Below are positions 52,849 to 61,605 of a DNA stretch of 64,000 nucleotides, piece by piece. The first letter of the stretch is position 1. Every line of letters begins with the position of its first letter. Source of the stretch: Siminovitchia acidinfaciens (GTDB taxonomy: Bacteria > Bacillota > Bacilli > Bacillales > Bacillaceae_C); contig NZ_QYTV02000001.1 in NCBI RefSeq assembly GCF_003605385.1, positions 456,249-520,248 of the forward strand, given 5' to 3'. Below the pieces are notes generated by a model that was not told the DNA's origin, did no database searches, and was given only the letters and a program-made list of their open reading frames with translations. A program made the translations under genes and the position numbers.

Positions 52849-54186
52849 TTGAAGAAAACTCCAATATTTCTTGCACTCCTTCTGTTTGTTTTTAGTCTGT
52901 TAAGCGCATGCGGCATCTCTTCGAGTTCTAATGCTGACAGCGACAAATCAGGTGATTCCAAATCCGGTGAATCCAATGGAACGATTGACTTAACCTGGTA
53001 CTACCCGGTTAACGTCGGCGGCGAAATTACGAAAGTGATTGACGGATATGCCGAGGAGTTCAACAAAGAAGGAATCGAAGTGAATGGAAAAAAAGTCACG
53101 GTTAAACCGGTCTACAGCGGAAACTATGATGAGTCCATGACAAAGGTTCAGACGGCTGTTAAAAACAAAAAATCTCCGGATATGGCGGTGCTCTTGTCCG
53201 TAGATTTATTCCAATTGAAAGACTCCATCATTCCTTTGGACGACATGATTGCAAAAGATCCGGAAGCTAAAAAAATGATGGATGATTTTTTCCCTGGATT
53301 CATGCTGAATTCACAGGCAGAAGGAAAAACATGGTCTGTCCCGTTCCAACGTAGTACGGTCTTGCTTTACTACAACAAGGATATGTTCAAGGAAGCAGGT
53401 CTTGATCCTGAGAAGGCTCCTGTCAACTGGGATGAGGTCGTTGACTACGGTAAAAAGCTCTCTACAGATGGCAAGTGGGGAATTGAGTTGCCGGCTACAA
53501 TCAGTGGCTATTGGATTTATCAGGCATTGGCCCTTCAAGCTGGCGAAGGAAACTTGATGAGTGATGACGGTAAAGAAGTTTATTTTAACTCAGATGCGGC
53601 CAAAGAGGCTCTTCATTACTGGGTTGACTTGTCCAAAAAACACAAAGTGATGCCTGAGGGAGTACTTGACTGGAATACTGTTCCTGCCGATTTCATTGAA
53701 GGAAAAACGGCCATGATGCTCTCAACTACAGGGAACCTGACGAATGTTAAAAACAATGCTGATTTTGAATTTGGTGTAGCCTATTTGCCGGAAAATGAGC
53801 GGGCAGCCACTCCGACAGGCGGCGGGAACTTCTACATCTTCAAGGACATTTCCGAAGAGCGACAGCTCGCTTCTATGGAATTCATCAAATGGATTGCGGA
53901 TTCGGAGCGTGCGGCCCAGTGGAGCATTGACACAGGATATATTGCAACCCGTCAGTCAAGCTATGAAACTACTGCGCTAAAAGAGTACACAGATTCTTTC
54001 CCGCAAGCGTTGACTGCTAAGCAGCAGCTGGAAAATGCCCATAAGGAAATTTCCGTTTACGAGCAAGGGAAGATCATCAAGATTTTATCCGATGCCATCC
54101 AGGCGGCCATTGATGGGGCAGACGTGGATGAAACTTTGGAAAAAGCGCAAAAAGACGCTGAGGCGCTGCTAAAACCATACAAGTAA
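52849..54186 (+). CDS. ugpB: ABC importer substrate-binding lipoprotein, UgpB-like
   Basis: 445 aa, TTG start after GAAAGAGG. Signal peptide with lipobox LLSAC (Cys21). Family 1 solute-binding fold: TWYYPVNVGGEITKVIDGYA at 44-63, VPFQRSTVLLYYNKDMFKEA near 163-182, WELPATISGYW-like segment, and TPTGGGNFYIF near 322. The middle part matches the glycerol-3-phosphate binding protein UgpB. Binds glycerol-3-phosphate or glycerophosphodiesters outside the cell and passes them to UgpAE. Confidence 0.85.
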   Translation: MKKTPIFLALLLFVFSLLSACGISSSSNADSDKSGDSKSGESNGTIDLTWYYPVNVGGEITKVIDGYAEEFNKEGIEVNGKKVTVKPVYSGNYDESMTKVQTAVKNKKSPDMAVLLSVDLFQLKDSIIPLDDMIAKDPEAKKMMDDFFPGFMLNSQAEGKTWSVPFQRSTVLLYYNKDMFKEAGLDPEKAPVNWDEVVDYGKKLSTDGKWGIELPATISGYWIYQALALQAGEGNLMSDDGKEVYFNSDAAKEALHYWVDLSKKHKVMPEGVLDWNTVPADFIEGKTAMMLSTTGNLTNVKNNADFEFGVAYLPENERAATPTGGGNFYIFKDISEERQLASMEFIKWIADSERAAQWSIDTGYIATRQSSYETTALKEYTDSFPQALTAKQQLENAHKEISVYEQGKIIKILSDAIQAAIDGADVDETLEKAQKDAEALLKPYK

Positions 54187-54257
54187 AACGTCGTCTCAGC
54201 TGCGCAGTGAGATTCTAAAGTTCTGAAAGTCAGTAATCGTTCGATGAGGTGAAGGAA

Positions 54258-55142
54258 TTGGGGAAAAGCAAACAATTGAAAGAAAATGCAGCAGCCTGGC
54301 TTTTTCTCCTTCCGTCCCTCATATTCCTCATTATGTTTACGTTATATCCGATGATCAAGACGCTGATCATGAGCTTTTTTCAATCGGACTTATCAACGGC
54401 AGATCCGGTTTATATCGGTTCGGGTAATTTTAAAATGATGTGGGAAGATGAGGTATTTCGGAAGGCTTTTATCAATAATCTATGGTTCGCTATAGGAACT
54501 GTTCCAACGAGCGTGCTGATCGGGATGGGCCTTGCTATGCTGGTCAATCGCTCAATAAAGGGAAGTGGTCTGGCACGGACGTTTTTCTTTTATCCCGTTG
54601 TCATACCAATGGTGACCGCAGCGTTTATCTGGCTGTTTTTCTATACGCCCGAGTACGGGATGGTCAATAGCCTGTTAAAGGTTTTTGGTGCAGGGGAAAT
54701 GAATCTGCTCGGAAACTCGACTACGGCGCTCATTGCCATCATGGTGATGGTGATCTGGAAAGAAGCTGGGTTCTTCATGGTCTTCTATCTGGCCGCCCTT
54801 CAAAATATTCCGAAGGAATTGCTGGAAGCATCCTATATGGATGGGGCATCCAAGTGGGTCCAATTTCGAAAGATCATCTTTCCATTGCTGATGCCGACGA
54901 CCTTGTTCTCTTTTATCATCGCAACAACGAATGCGTTCAAAACCGTAGACCAGTTGGTAGTGATGACGCAAGGCGGGCCGAACAACGCCAGCAACCTGCT
55001 GCTCTATTATATCTATGAAAGTACTTTCCGTTTCATGGACTATGGAAAAGCAGCGACTGCGACAGTAGTTGTATTAATTTTGATGCTTGTGGTCGCCTCC
55101 ATCCAGTTCTTTGGGGCGGATCGGAAAATTCATTACAGTTAA
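54258..55142 (+). CDS. ugpA: ABC importer permease, UgpA-like
   Basis: 294 aa from TTG at 54258, six bases after GAGGTGA (the GTG at 54249 would overlap the RBS). Six transmembrane helices and the EAA loop ELLEASYMDGASKWVQFRKIIF (residues about 190-211) for contact with the ATPase. MalF/UgpA type. Part of ugpBAE. Confidence 0.85.
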   Translation: MGKSKQLKENAAAWLFLLPSLIFLIMFTLYPMIKTLIMSFFQSDLSTADPVYIGSGNFKMMWEDEVFRKAFINNLWFAIGTVPTSVLIGMGLAMLVNRSIKGSGLARTFFFYPVVIPMVTAAFIWLFFYTPEYGMVNSLLKVFGAGEMNLLGNSTTALIAIMVMVIWKEAGFFMVFYLAALQNIPKELLEASYMDGASKWVQFRKIIFPLLMPTTLFSFIIATTNAFKTVDQLVVMTQGGPNNASNLLLYYIYESTFRFMDYGKAATATVVVLILMLVVASIQFFGADRKIHYS

Positions 55143-55154
55143 GGTGGTATACAG

Positions 55155-55940
55155 TTGAATCGCCTCATCAGTATTTCGACATATGTTTTAGCTCTACTTT
55201 GGGCCCTTCCACTGTTTGGAATCATCTATATGGCCTTTAAAGATGTAAAAGCAGATGGGTACTCGTTTACACTTAACAATTTTGCCGAAGCTTGGAAGAC
55301 AGCTCCCTTTGCACAATATTATTTGAATACAATCATTATCGTTGTAGTGATCTTGGCTGTGCAGCTTGTCACGATGACGCTTGCTGCCTATGCGTTTGCC
55401 CGGATGAATTTCATCGGGCAGGGGATTATGTTCCTGCTGTATCTCGTGCAAATCATGATTCCGATCGAGCTATTGATTTATCCTAATTCAAATACGATTG
55501 CCCAGCTCGGAATCTACGATACTAAGTTAGCAATCATGGTCCCGTATTTCATTTCCGCTTTTGGGATTTTCTTACTGAGGCAGACATTTAAAGGAATTCC
55601 GTATGAATTAGAAGAAGCTGCAAAAATGGAAGGCTGCAGCAGACTTCAGACGATATGGCATGTGTATGTTCCATTGGCTAAACCGACGTACATTGCCTTC
55701 GGCCTGATCTCGGTGTGCCACCAGTGGAGCAACTTCTTATGGCCGCTGATTATCACGGATTCGGATATGAACCGTCCATTGACAGTCGGACTTTCCATGT
55801 TTGCCAAAGCGTCTGATTCCGGAGCCCAGTGGGGAGTCGTTGGCGCTGCAACTTTGTTTGTTGCCTTGCCGCTGCTCATGGCCTTCTTCATCTTTCAAAA
55901 ACAGTTCATTTCAAGCTTCATGCATTCAGGAATCAAGTGA
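55155..55940 (+). CDS. ugpE: ABC importer permease, UgpE-like
   Basis: 261 aa, TTG start at 55155 after AAGGTGG, 12 bases behind ugpA. Six helices and the EAA loop YELEEAAKMEGCSRLQTIWHV (about 152-172). MalG/UgpE type; forms the channel with UgpA. Confidence 0.85.
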   Translation: MNRLISISTYVLALLWALPLFGIIYMAFKDVKADGYSFTLNNFAEAWKTAPFAQYYLNTIIIVVVILAVQLVTMTLAAYAFARMNFIGQGIMFLLYLVQIMIPIELLIYPNSNTIAQLGIYDTKLAIMVPYFISAFGIFLLRQTFKGIPYELEEAAKMEGCSRLQTIWHVYVPLAKPTYIAFGLISVCHQWSNFLWPLIITDSDMNRPLTVGLSMFAKASDSGAQWGVVGAATLFVALPLLMAFFIFQKQFISSFMHSGIK

Positions 55941-55957
55941 ACAAAGGGGGAAGCAGA

Positions 55958-56752
55958 TTGCGTTACTCTATTTCGACTTATACATTATTCGCATTGCCCA
56001 TTGAGCCGGCTATTGAAGCCCTTATTCTAAAAGGGGGCTGGAAGTCGATTGAAATCATGGGGGAAGGAAAGTATCATGGCAGGCTTCTGCTGAATATGGA
56101 AAGGTCAGAAATTGAAAATATGGCAAGGCATGCAAAAGAGAACGGTGTTTCTTTCGGATTTCATTTGCCCATTGAAGGGTTTAATCCCGCGTCTCCAGAT
56201 GAGGAGACGGAACAGATTTGGAAGAAATGTTTGTTGATAGCTGAAATATTGGAAGTGGAGTATGTATTATTCCATTTGGGCAGCAATCCGTCAATTGTTG
56301 CCGGACTGAAATCCGCGGCCGATTTTTCAAAAAAAATGCTTCAGGAATTGCCTGAAAAAACAAGGCTTGTGATTGAAAATGTTCCTGATGCGGAAAATGC
56401 CGTTGGTGCTTCTATTGATGATCTCGTTTCAGTCATCGAAATGATCAATGATCCGCGTGCAGGCATCATGCTTGATACAGGGCACTGCTACATGAATGAG
56501 GGTGAACAGTTTTTAGATGAATGCCAAAAAGCTTTTCCGCATTTGTACGGCCTGCATATCAATGACAACCATGGTGAAATGGATGAACACTTGCAAATCG
56601 GTGAAGGAACGATTCCTTTCCAACCTGTGCTCTCAGCTTTAAACGGCAAGCCGCTCAAGTATGTGTTTGAAACTAATACTGTGGAACGTGCCGAACATTC
56701 GATGAATCAGGTGAAAATGAATCAATGGGGGTTGCAGGATGTCAAAAATTAA
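55958..56752 (+). CDS. TIM-barrel sugar phosphate isomerase/epimerase-like enzyme
   Basis: 264 aa from TTG at 55958, after AAAGGGGGA; a longer frame inside ugpE has no RBS. AP-endonuclease-2-like TIM barrel: KSIEIMGEGKYHG, VSFGFHLPIEGFNP, VLFHLGSNPS, LVIENVPD, GIMLDTGHCY, LHINDNHGEMDEHLQIGEG; His and Glu residues fit the metal site of the xylose-isomerase-like family. Placed between the permeases and the ATPase, so it probably works on the imported compound. It overlaps ugpC by 14 bases. Confidence 0.8.
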   Translation: MRYSISTYTLFALPIEPAIEALILKGGWKSIEIMGEGKYHGRLLLNMERSEIENMARHAKENGVSFGFHLPIEGFNPASPDEETEQIWKKCLLIAEILEVEYVLFHLGSNPSIVAGLKSAADFSKKMLQELPEKTRLVIENVPDAENAVGASIDDLVSVIEMINDPRAGIMLDTGHCYMNEGEQFLDECQKAFPHLYGLHINDNHGEMDEHLQIGEGTIPFQPVLSALNGKPLKYVFETNTVERAEHSMNQVKMNQWGLQDVKN

Positions 56753-57860
56753 GCTGAGAAACGTGTGTAAACAATATCCTGGCAGCAACGATTATTCTGT
56801 GGAGAACTTCAATTTGGATATTCAAGAAAAGGAGTTTATCGTGCTTGTCGGTCCTTCTGGCTGTGGAAAATCAACATCTTTAAGGATGATTGCGGGTCTG
56901 GAAGATATTTCTGAAGGGGATTTATTCATTGACGGTAAAAGAGCTAATGAGGTGGAACCGAAAAACCGGGGGATTTCCATGGTTTTTCAGAACTATGCGC
57001 TCTATCCTCACATGACCGTTTTTGAGAATATGGCTTTTGGATTGAGGCGTCAAAAAGTGCCGAAAGATCAAGTGAAGGCGAAAGTAGAAGAAGCGGCCAA
57101 GATACTGGAGTTAACCGGCTTGCTTAAAAGGAAACCAAAAGGACTTTCCGGAGGGCAAAGGCAGAGGGTTGCCTTGGGCAGGGCGATTGTCCGGGACTCC
57201 GACATTTTTTTGATGGATGAACCGCTCTCCAATTTGGACGCAAAACTTCGTGTTCATATGCGGGCGGAGATTATCAGGCTACACCGTCAACTGGGGAAAA
57301 CGACAATTTATGTAACGCATGACCAGACGGAAGCGATGACGATGGCAACAAGAATTGTCATTATGAAGGACGGGCTGATTCAGCAGATCGGAACTCCTTC
57401 CGAGGTCTACAGAACTCCCCATAATGTATTCGTGGCTGAGTTTATCGGGCAGCCGGGGATGAATATATTGAATGGCAGGGTTCAAGGAAACCGATTTATC
57501 ATCGGTTTGGGCGAAGCGGTCTATCAGTTATCAAAAAATGAGGAAAAGCTTATTAAGCAAAATAATGGTGATGGTGTCATTGTGGGAATCAGGCCGGAGG
57601 ATATTACGATCTCCGCTCGAGAAACCACTCTCAAAGGAAGCGTCGAATTAATAGAAAGAAACGGAGCAGAGATGCTTGTTCATACACGCCTGGCCAACCA
57701 AGAAATTGTAATTAAATGTAAAACGGACGATCATTTACAAAGTGGAGACAAAGTTTTTCTTACATTTAATGAAAATGCAATCCACTTATTCGACAAAAGC
57801 TCAGAGAAACGGTTAAAGAATATGGAAGTTCGTCGCGAGGCTTTACTTACTTCTTGTTGA
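56739..57860 (+). CDS. ugpC: ABC importer ATPase, UgpC/MalK type
   Basis: 373 aa. Walker A GPSGCGKST (38-46), Q loop FQNYALYPHM, signature LSGGQRQR (about 134-141), Walker B IFLMDEPLSN (about 156-165), H-loop THDQTEAM, and a C-terminal TOBE/regulatory domain (from about 240; GIRPEDITIS). Energises UgpABE. Such MalK-type ATPases sometimes serve several importers. Confidence 0.9.
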   Translation: MSKIKLRNVCKQYPGSNDYSVENFNLDIQEKEFIVLVGPSGCGKSTSLRMIAGLEDISEGDLFIDGKRANEVEPKNRGISMVFQNYALYPHMTVFENMAFGLRRQKVPKDQVKAKVEEAAKILELTGLLKRKPKGLSGGQRQRVALGRAIVRDSDIFLMDEPLSNLDAKLRVHMRAEIIRLHRQLGKTTIYVTHDQTEAMTMATRIVIMKDGLIQQIGTPSEVYRTPHNVFVAEFIGQPGMNILNGRVQGNRFIIGLGEAVYQLSKNEEKLIKQNNGDGVIVGIRPEDITISARETTLKGSVELIERNGAEMLVHTRLANQEIVIKCKTDDHLQSGDKVFLTFNENAIHLFDKSSEKRLKNMEVRREALLTSC

Positions 57861-57878
57861 AATTGGAGGAGGCACTGG

Positions 57879-58676
57879 ATGTATATAAATGACTTTGAGG
57901 CGTATTGTTTTGATTTGGACGGGACGATTTATTTGGGAAATGAAATATTGCCCGGTGCAAAAGAGACGCTCGAAATGTTAAGAATGAATGATAAGAAGGT
58001 CATGTTTATTACCAACTCGCCCACCAGGACACGGGAAGAGTGCAGGGAAAAATTGGAGGAATTTGGAATCGCGGTAAATCAAGATGAGATACTTACAGGC
58101 CCGTTCATCTCGGCACTGTATTTTTCGGAGAATTTTCCCGACGCACTCATTTATGTTGTCGGCGAAGAAGCAATCAAGACTGAATTTGATCATTTTTCAT
58201 TGAAAATGACGGATGACCCTTTGGAAGCGACACATGTCCTCGTTGGGCTTGACCGTTCTTTTACTTATGAAAAATTGAACTTGGCCATGCATGCTGTCAG
58301 AAACGGTGCAAAAATCATTGTGACCAATCCGGATCCGACCTGTCCGGTTCCAGGAGGGGTCGTTTCCGATACCTATGCCATCGCCAGGGCCATTGAAGTC
58401 GCTTCGGGCCAGTCAATCTTCCAGGTGACAGGGAAGCCTTCCGCTTTTTACGGGGAGCGAATACTTAAGGAATTGAATGTTGCCAGGGATCGGTGCTTGA
58501 TTATTGGAGACCGTCTGGAAACCGATATTCTTTTGGGGAAATTTAATAAAATCAGTACCTGTCTTGTTTTGACAGGAGTGACAAAGCAAGAGGATGTTGA
58601 TAAAGCGAAGATTTACCCGGATTATATTGTCAATGACCTCAACTCGTTATTTTTCAACGTAAAACAACCTTGTTGA
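57879..58676 (+). CDS. HAD-IIA phosphatase (NagD/AraL-like)
   Basis: 265 aa. HAD motif I FDLDGTIYLG with D12 and D14, motif II FITNSPTRT (about 45-53), a C2-type cap, motif III Lys in VTGKPSAFY, motif IV GDRLETDI. This branch includes glycerol-1-phosphate and sugar-phosphate phosphatases. Last gene of the ugp operon, 18 bases after ugpC, preceded by GGAGGAGG. It may dephosphorylate a product of the imported glycerophospho-compound. Confidence 0.85.
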   Translation: MYINDFEAYCFDLDGTIYLGNEILPGAKETLEMLRMNDKKVMFITNSPTRTREECREKLEEFGIAVNQDEILTGPFISALYFSENFPDALIYVVGEEAIKTEFDHFSLKMTDDPLEATHVLVGLDRSFTYEKLNLAMHAVRNGAKIIVTNPDPTCPVPGGVVSDTYAIARAIEVASGQSIFQVTGKPSAFYGERILKELNVARDRCLIIGDRLETDILLGKFNKISTCLVLTGVTKQEDVDKAKIYPDYIVNDLNSLFFNVKQPC

Positions 58677-58707
58677 GGAATCAGAAAAGGTCAAAGAGAA
58701 GGCAAAA

Positions 58708-58735
58708 AGAGCGGCGATTAGTCACTCTTTTTTTA
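58708..58735. terminator. Terminator between convergent genes
   Basis: AAAAAGAG / CTCTTTTT with a partly paired interior (GG / TC), A-run on one side and T-run on the other, so useful for both the ugp operon and the SLAP gene. Confidence 0.6.
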
Positions 58736-59128
58736 TTATCCAATTTCCGGTAAGTAAATGTTGAGTTTCCAGTTAATTGAATCGACACTTCGCTTCTGAA
58801 CAGATTCCTTTGCAAAGACAAACGACCATGGCATGGCTGAATCGGCTTCTATATGCAGGTCCGGTGCGAAGCTTTCTGTGGCAATAACTTCATTTTCATG
58901 ATCTGTTATTTCCACTTTTACACACTTGATGTCCAATGGTTCGTGAGAGCTGTTCCTCAATAACACAGTTGCGACCACGCCGCCGTTCTTCTTATACTTT
59001 CCCCTGACTGGCACTGCCTCCAGGTCGATCTCCGATGGGGGCAATGAATTCAATATCTCCATGAATTCCTTTTTTTGTTCGTTGGTCAATTTATGTTCCC
59101 AAACGGGATGAAAAGATAATTTGCTCAT
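58736..59128 (-). CDS. SLAP-domain-containing protein
   Basis: 130 aa from the ATG at 59128. Residues 3-60 have KLSFHPVWEHKLTNEQKKEF, then PPSEIDLEAVPVRGKY, and the rest (GGVVATVLLRNSSHEPLDIK, and MPWSFVF) matches the SLAP (surface-layer-associated, accessory-Sec-type) domain found in Bacillus and Lactobacillus proteins. There is no signal peptide, so the protein is probably cytoplasmic. Linked by genomics to accessory secretion; role unknown. Confidence 0.7.
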   Translation of the reverse strand: MSKLSFHPVWEHKLTNEQKKEFMEILNSLPPSEIDLEAVPVRGKYKKNGGVVATVLLRNSSHEPLDIKCVKVEITDHENEVIATESFAPDLHIEADSAMPWSFVFAKESVQKRSVDSINWKLNIYLPEIG

Positions 59129-59144
59129 GTACATCCTACCTTCC

Positions 59145-59315
59145 TTATTTTAAAAAGGGAAAAAAATATTCCAAAAGCAAGATAATGATGATAATAGCTC
59201 CAGCTTCAAAAATGGAAGTATAAATAGGAACATTTTTCTTGTCTTCAAATAAAGACGTATGATTTTTTATAAAAACGACAAGTGAAATGACGACAGTCAA
59301 TTGAATGGGATCGAT
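59145..59315 (-). CDS. Small membrane protein with apparent ATC start (56 aa)
   Basis: The frame has GGAGGG seven bases before ATC at 59315 and no ATG, GTG or TTG at a usable distance (TTG at 59300 is 21 bases from the RBS). The product has two hydrophobic helices (about 5-18 and 36-53) and ends EYFFPFLK. It lies directly upstream of the SLAP gene on the same strand. Either a rare start codon or a damaged gene. Confidence 0.4.
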   Translation of the reverse strand: MDPIQLTVVISLVVFIKNHTSLFEDKKNVPIYTSIFEAGAIIIIILLLEYFFPFLK

Positions 59316-59540
59316 GAAACTTCCCTCCTCATAATGTACCCATATTCTAAGTGATTGTTTTCAAGTTGTACAGGGGTCAAAAACAGAGGAGGGATTTCGA
59401 CATATTTCCCGAGAAATAATTCCCTTGATCCTCATATTTCCTGTCAATTCAATGAGGATTTTCCCTAGAATATCTTTAAATTCCCCCACCTGTTAGGCTA
59501 GGGTTTATCACCAACGAAAATTGATTGCGCTAAATGTTTA
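59316..59540. other. Intergenic region
   Basis: About 225 bases, no gene. CCTGTTAGGCTAGGG-like and AT-rich sequence; no terminator for the TetR gene (minus strand) could be picked out with confidence. Confidence 0.3.
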
Positions 59541-60161
59541 TTATGTGGTTGGCATCTCTCGGACAAGCCCTTTTTTGATTAGTTCCAACTCCATCTTGAG
59601 ATTCTCCAGTGACTCCTGATGTGACAAGTCATGAGCGAATGCCTCGACTAAATTACGAAACGTGATCGACGTGATAATCTGTAAGACGTGAAAAAGCTCC
59701 TTCTCGCTGGAGATGTTCAGTCTGCTTCTATCAATCAATGCGGCAGTTGCTCTGAAGTTTTCGCTGTTTTTACTATTGTCGCTGATTCTTCGCGCAAAGG
59801 AGCTTTCTATTTTTTGCGTCATGTTCAAGAAGGCATTTTTCAAGAAGTGGAAATGCTCCTCCTCATTGCACAGGCGTATAAAAAACTCCATGGCTGTCTC
59901 AAACAGGTCGCCATCATACATGCGCAGGATAGATAGGAAGTTGTATCTTTCCTGTTCCGCCAGTTCATTGAGTATAAAGAAGTAGGCATCGTCTTTGTCC
60001 TCGAAATATTGATAAAAACTTCCCCGTGGGATGCCAGCTTCCTTCACAATGTTGGAAATGGAAGCCTCAAACAGTGGTACTCTCGAAAATTCCCTTTTGA
60101 GCGCTTGAATCAATATTTCTTTTTTTTCATCCGGTAAATTGTAAAAAGTCAATTTTGGCAT
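59541..60161 (-). CDS. TetR/AcrR-family regulator
   Basis: 206 aa. N-terminal helix-turn-helix at about 15-60 (ILIQALKREF, ASISNIVKEAGIPRGSFYQYFEDKDD), then an all-helical ligand domain. Third gene of a minus-strand operon whose promoter region has a twin TGACA-N3-TGTCA palindrome (61361-61399), so autoregulation is likely. Starts 10 bases after the upstream gene. Ligand unknown. Confidence 0.85.
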   Translation of the reverse strand: MPKLTFYNLPDEKKEILIQALKREFSRVPLFEASISNIVKEAGIPRGSFYQYFEDKDDAYFFILNELAEQERYNFLSILRMYDGDLFETAMEFFIRLCNEEEHFHFLKNAFLNMTQKIESSFARRISDNSKNSENFRATAALIDRSRLNISSEKELFHVLQIITSITFRNLVEAFAHDLSHQESLENLKMELELIKKGLVREMPTT

Positions 60162-60171
60162 GATTTTTACT

Positions 60172-60606
60172 TCATCCTTTAATGCTATTTTCCCTGTTTT
60201 CTGCTTCCAAGAATTTCACAAAGTGGTTGATTGCCAGGCCCGGAGTCTCTTTTACCAGAGAGGTATATTTCCTTTTGAGGGAAGCGGGAGCGATATCACT
60301 TTTTTCAATTCGGCTGATGACATAATCCGCGCTGATTTTGTGAATTTCTTTCCGGTGGTGCTTCGCTTCCCTGGACAATGCCATACCGAGTGCCCCGAGC
60401 ACAGCGTATAGAATGATGGTCAGTACCATGTTTTGTCTGTCAGGAATGAAAAACAAAATGGTCACCAGGTTGAAAACGGAAATCAAAATTAAAGGCAGTG
60501 CCCAAAATCCGTATCTGGACGATTTTTTTAATAAAGGCTGTATGAGTTCACTTAGATTTTCAAGCTCCCTCTGTATAAAAGGTGGGAGATTTGCCATTGG
60601 AAACAT
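60172..60606 (-). CDS. DUF5392-like membrane protein
   Basis: 144 aa, ATG after GAGGAG. Two adjacent hydrophobic helices (about 35-55 and 62-80) between two charged helical parts; the C-terminal half (KISADYVISRIEKSDIAPAS) is cytoplasmic by the positive-inside rule. Resembles the Bacillus DUF5392 proteins. Encoded between the alarmone synthetase and the TetR gene, so probably part of the same response. Confidence 0.65.
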   Translation of the reverse strand: MFPMANLPPFIQRELENLSELIQPLLKKSSRYGFWALPLILISVFNLVTILFFIPDRQNMVLTIILYAVLGALGMALSREAKHHRKEIHKISADYVISRIEKSDIAPASLKRKYTSLVKETPGLAINHFVKFLEAENRENSIKG

Positions 60607-60644
60607 TGCTGTTTCACTCCTCTTTTGTTATTTAATGTAAAAGC

Positions 60645-61343
60645 TCATCCTATAATTGTAGCCCCGTCGAATAGATGGCTTTTTTCACTTTCATCATGCT
60701 TCTTGATCCGGCTCACCTGCTCGTGGATCTTTTCCATTTTTTCATCCAGCTTTAGTGCTGAAAACGCAGCTTCCGTCAATTCGTCTTTCAGCTCGATGGG
60801 TATATCGCCATCATATTTATAGTAGATTTTATGTTCAAGACTTGCCCAAAAATCCATGGCGATTGTACGTATCTGCACTTCTACATACACATGATCTTCT
60901 CTGTCGGACATAAAGACAGGAATCTGAATGATCATATGCAGGCTGCGATATCCATTGGGCTTGGGGTTCGTCACATAATCCTTTGTTTCAATCAATTTGA
61001 TATCTTTTTGGCTTTGCAGCATATGGCTTATTTTATAAATGTCGGAAATGAACGAGCATGTGATTCGAACTCCAGCAATATCCCGGATGTTTTCCCTGAT
61101 TGCCGGCAACGCCAGATCACTCCCTTTTCTATAAGCCTTGCTTATGATGCTGTCAGGTGATTTGAGCCGGGATGTGACGTGTTCAATCGGATTGTAATCG
61201 TCAATGTATTGAAATTCCTGTTTCAAAATATTAATTTTGGTATTCACTTCATCCATGGCAAATTTATAAGACATCATAAAGCGGACCAACGAATCTTTAA
61301 GGTTTTTCATATTGGCGAGGTCATTTGCTGCTATCGGTTCCAT
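60645..61343 (-). CDS. Small alarmone synthetase (RelA/SpoT domain)
   Basis: 232 aa, a single synthetase domain without hydrolase or TGS regions. Motifs: LPAIRENIRDIAGVRITCSF, NPKPNGYRSLHMII (G loop, substrate) and HVYVEVQIRTIAMDFWASLE. This is the YwaC/RelP- and YjbM/RelQ-like class that makes (p)ppGpp or pGpp in response to envelope stress. First gene of the operon with DUF5392 and TetR proteins. The Tyr/Arg G-loop and catalytic Glu/Gln are in place, so it should be active. Confidence 0.85.
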   Translation of the reverse strand: MEPIAANDLANMKNLKDSLVRFMMSYKFAMDEVNTKINILKQEFQYIDDYNPIEHVTSRLKSPDSIISKAYRKGSDLALPAIRENIRDIAGVRITCSFISDIYKISHMLQSQKDIKLIETKDYVTNPKPNGYRSLHMIIQIPVFMSDREDHVYVEVQIRTIAMDFWASLEHKIYYKYDGDIPIELKDELTEAAFSALKLDEKMEKIHEQVSRIKKHDESEKSHLFDGATIIG

Positions 61344-61360
61344 AAAACTGGCTCCTTTTG

Positions 61361-61399
61361 TGACACGTTGTCATATTCATTTTATATGACAACGTGTCA
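61361..61399. promoter_or_regulatory. Twin palindromic operator
   Basis: TGACACGTTGTCATAT (61361-61376) and its exact complement (61384-61399) are separated by seven bases. Each arm is itself a palindrome, TGACA-N3-TGTCA, so two 13-bp sites lie 26 bases apart centre to centre, in the promoter region of the alarmone synthetase operon. The best candidate to bind it is the TetR protein encoded at the end of the same operon. Confidence 0.7.
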
Positions 61400-61605
61400 C
61401 TCGTCAATTTTTTATGTAAATGAGTTGTTTCAAACAATAGAGTGACAGAATTGTAAAATTAAGGAAACAGCCAAGCCGAATGAACTATTTGTATGTGTTT
61501 GTCCAGTTAGGCCGTTCGTTTCGTTTTCGCTGAAACGGCTCCGAGAACACTTTGTAAATGCTATGATACTTTTGAAACTAAATTGTAAAAAAAGGGGACA
61601 ATGGA

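Noticed and set aside
55829-55957. N-terminal extension of the TIM-barrel enzyme into ugpE
   Set aside because: The RBS AAAGGGGGA and conserved start of the family both place the start at TTG 55958.
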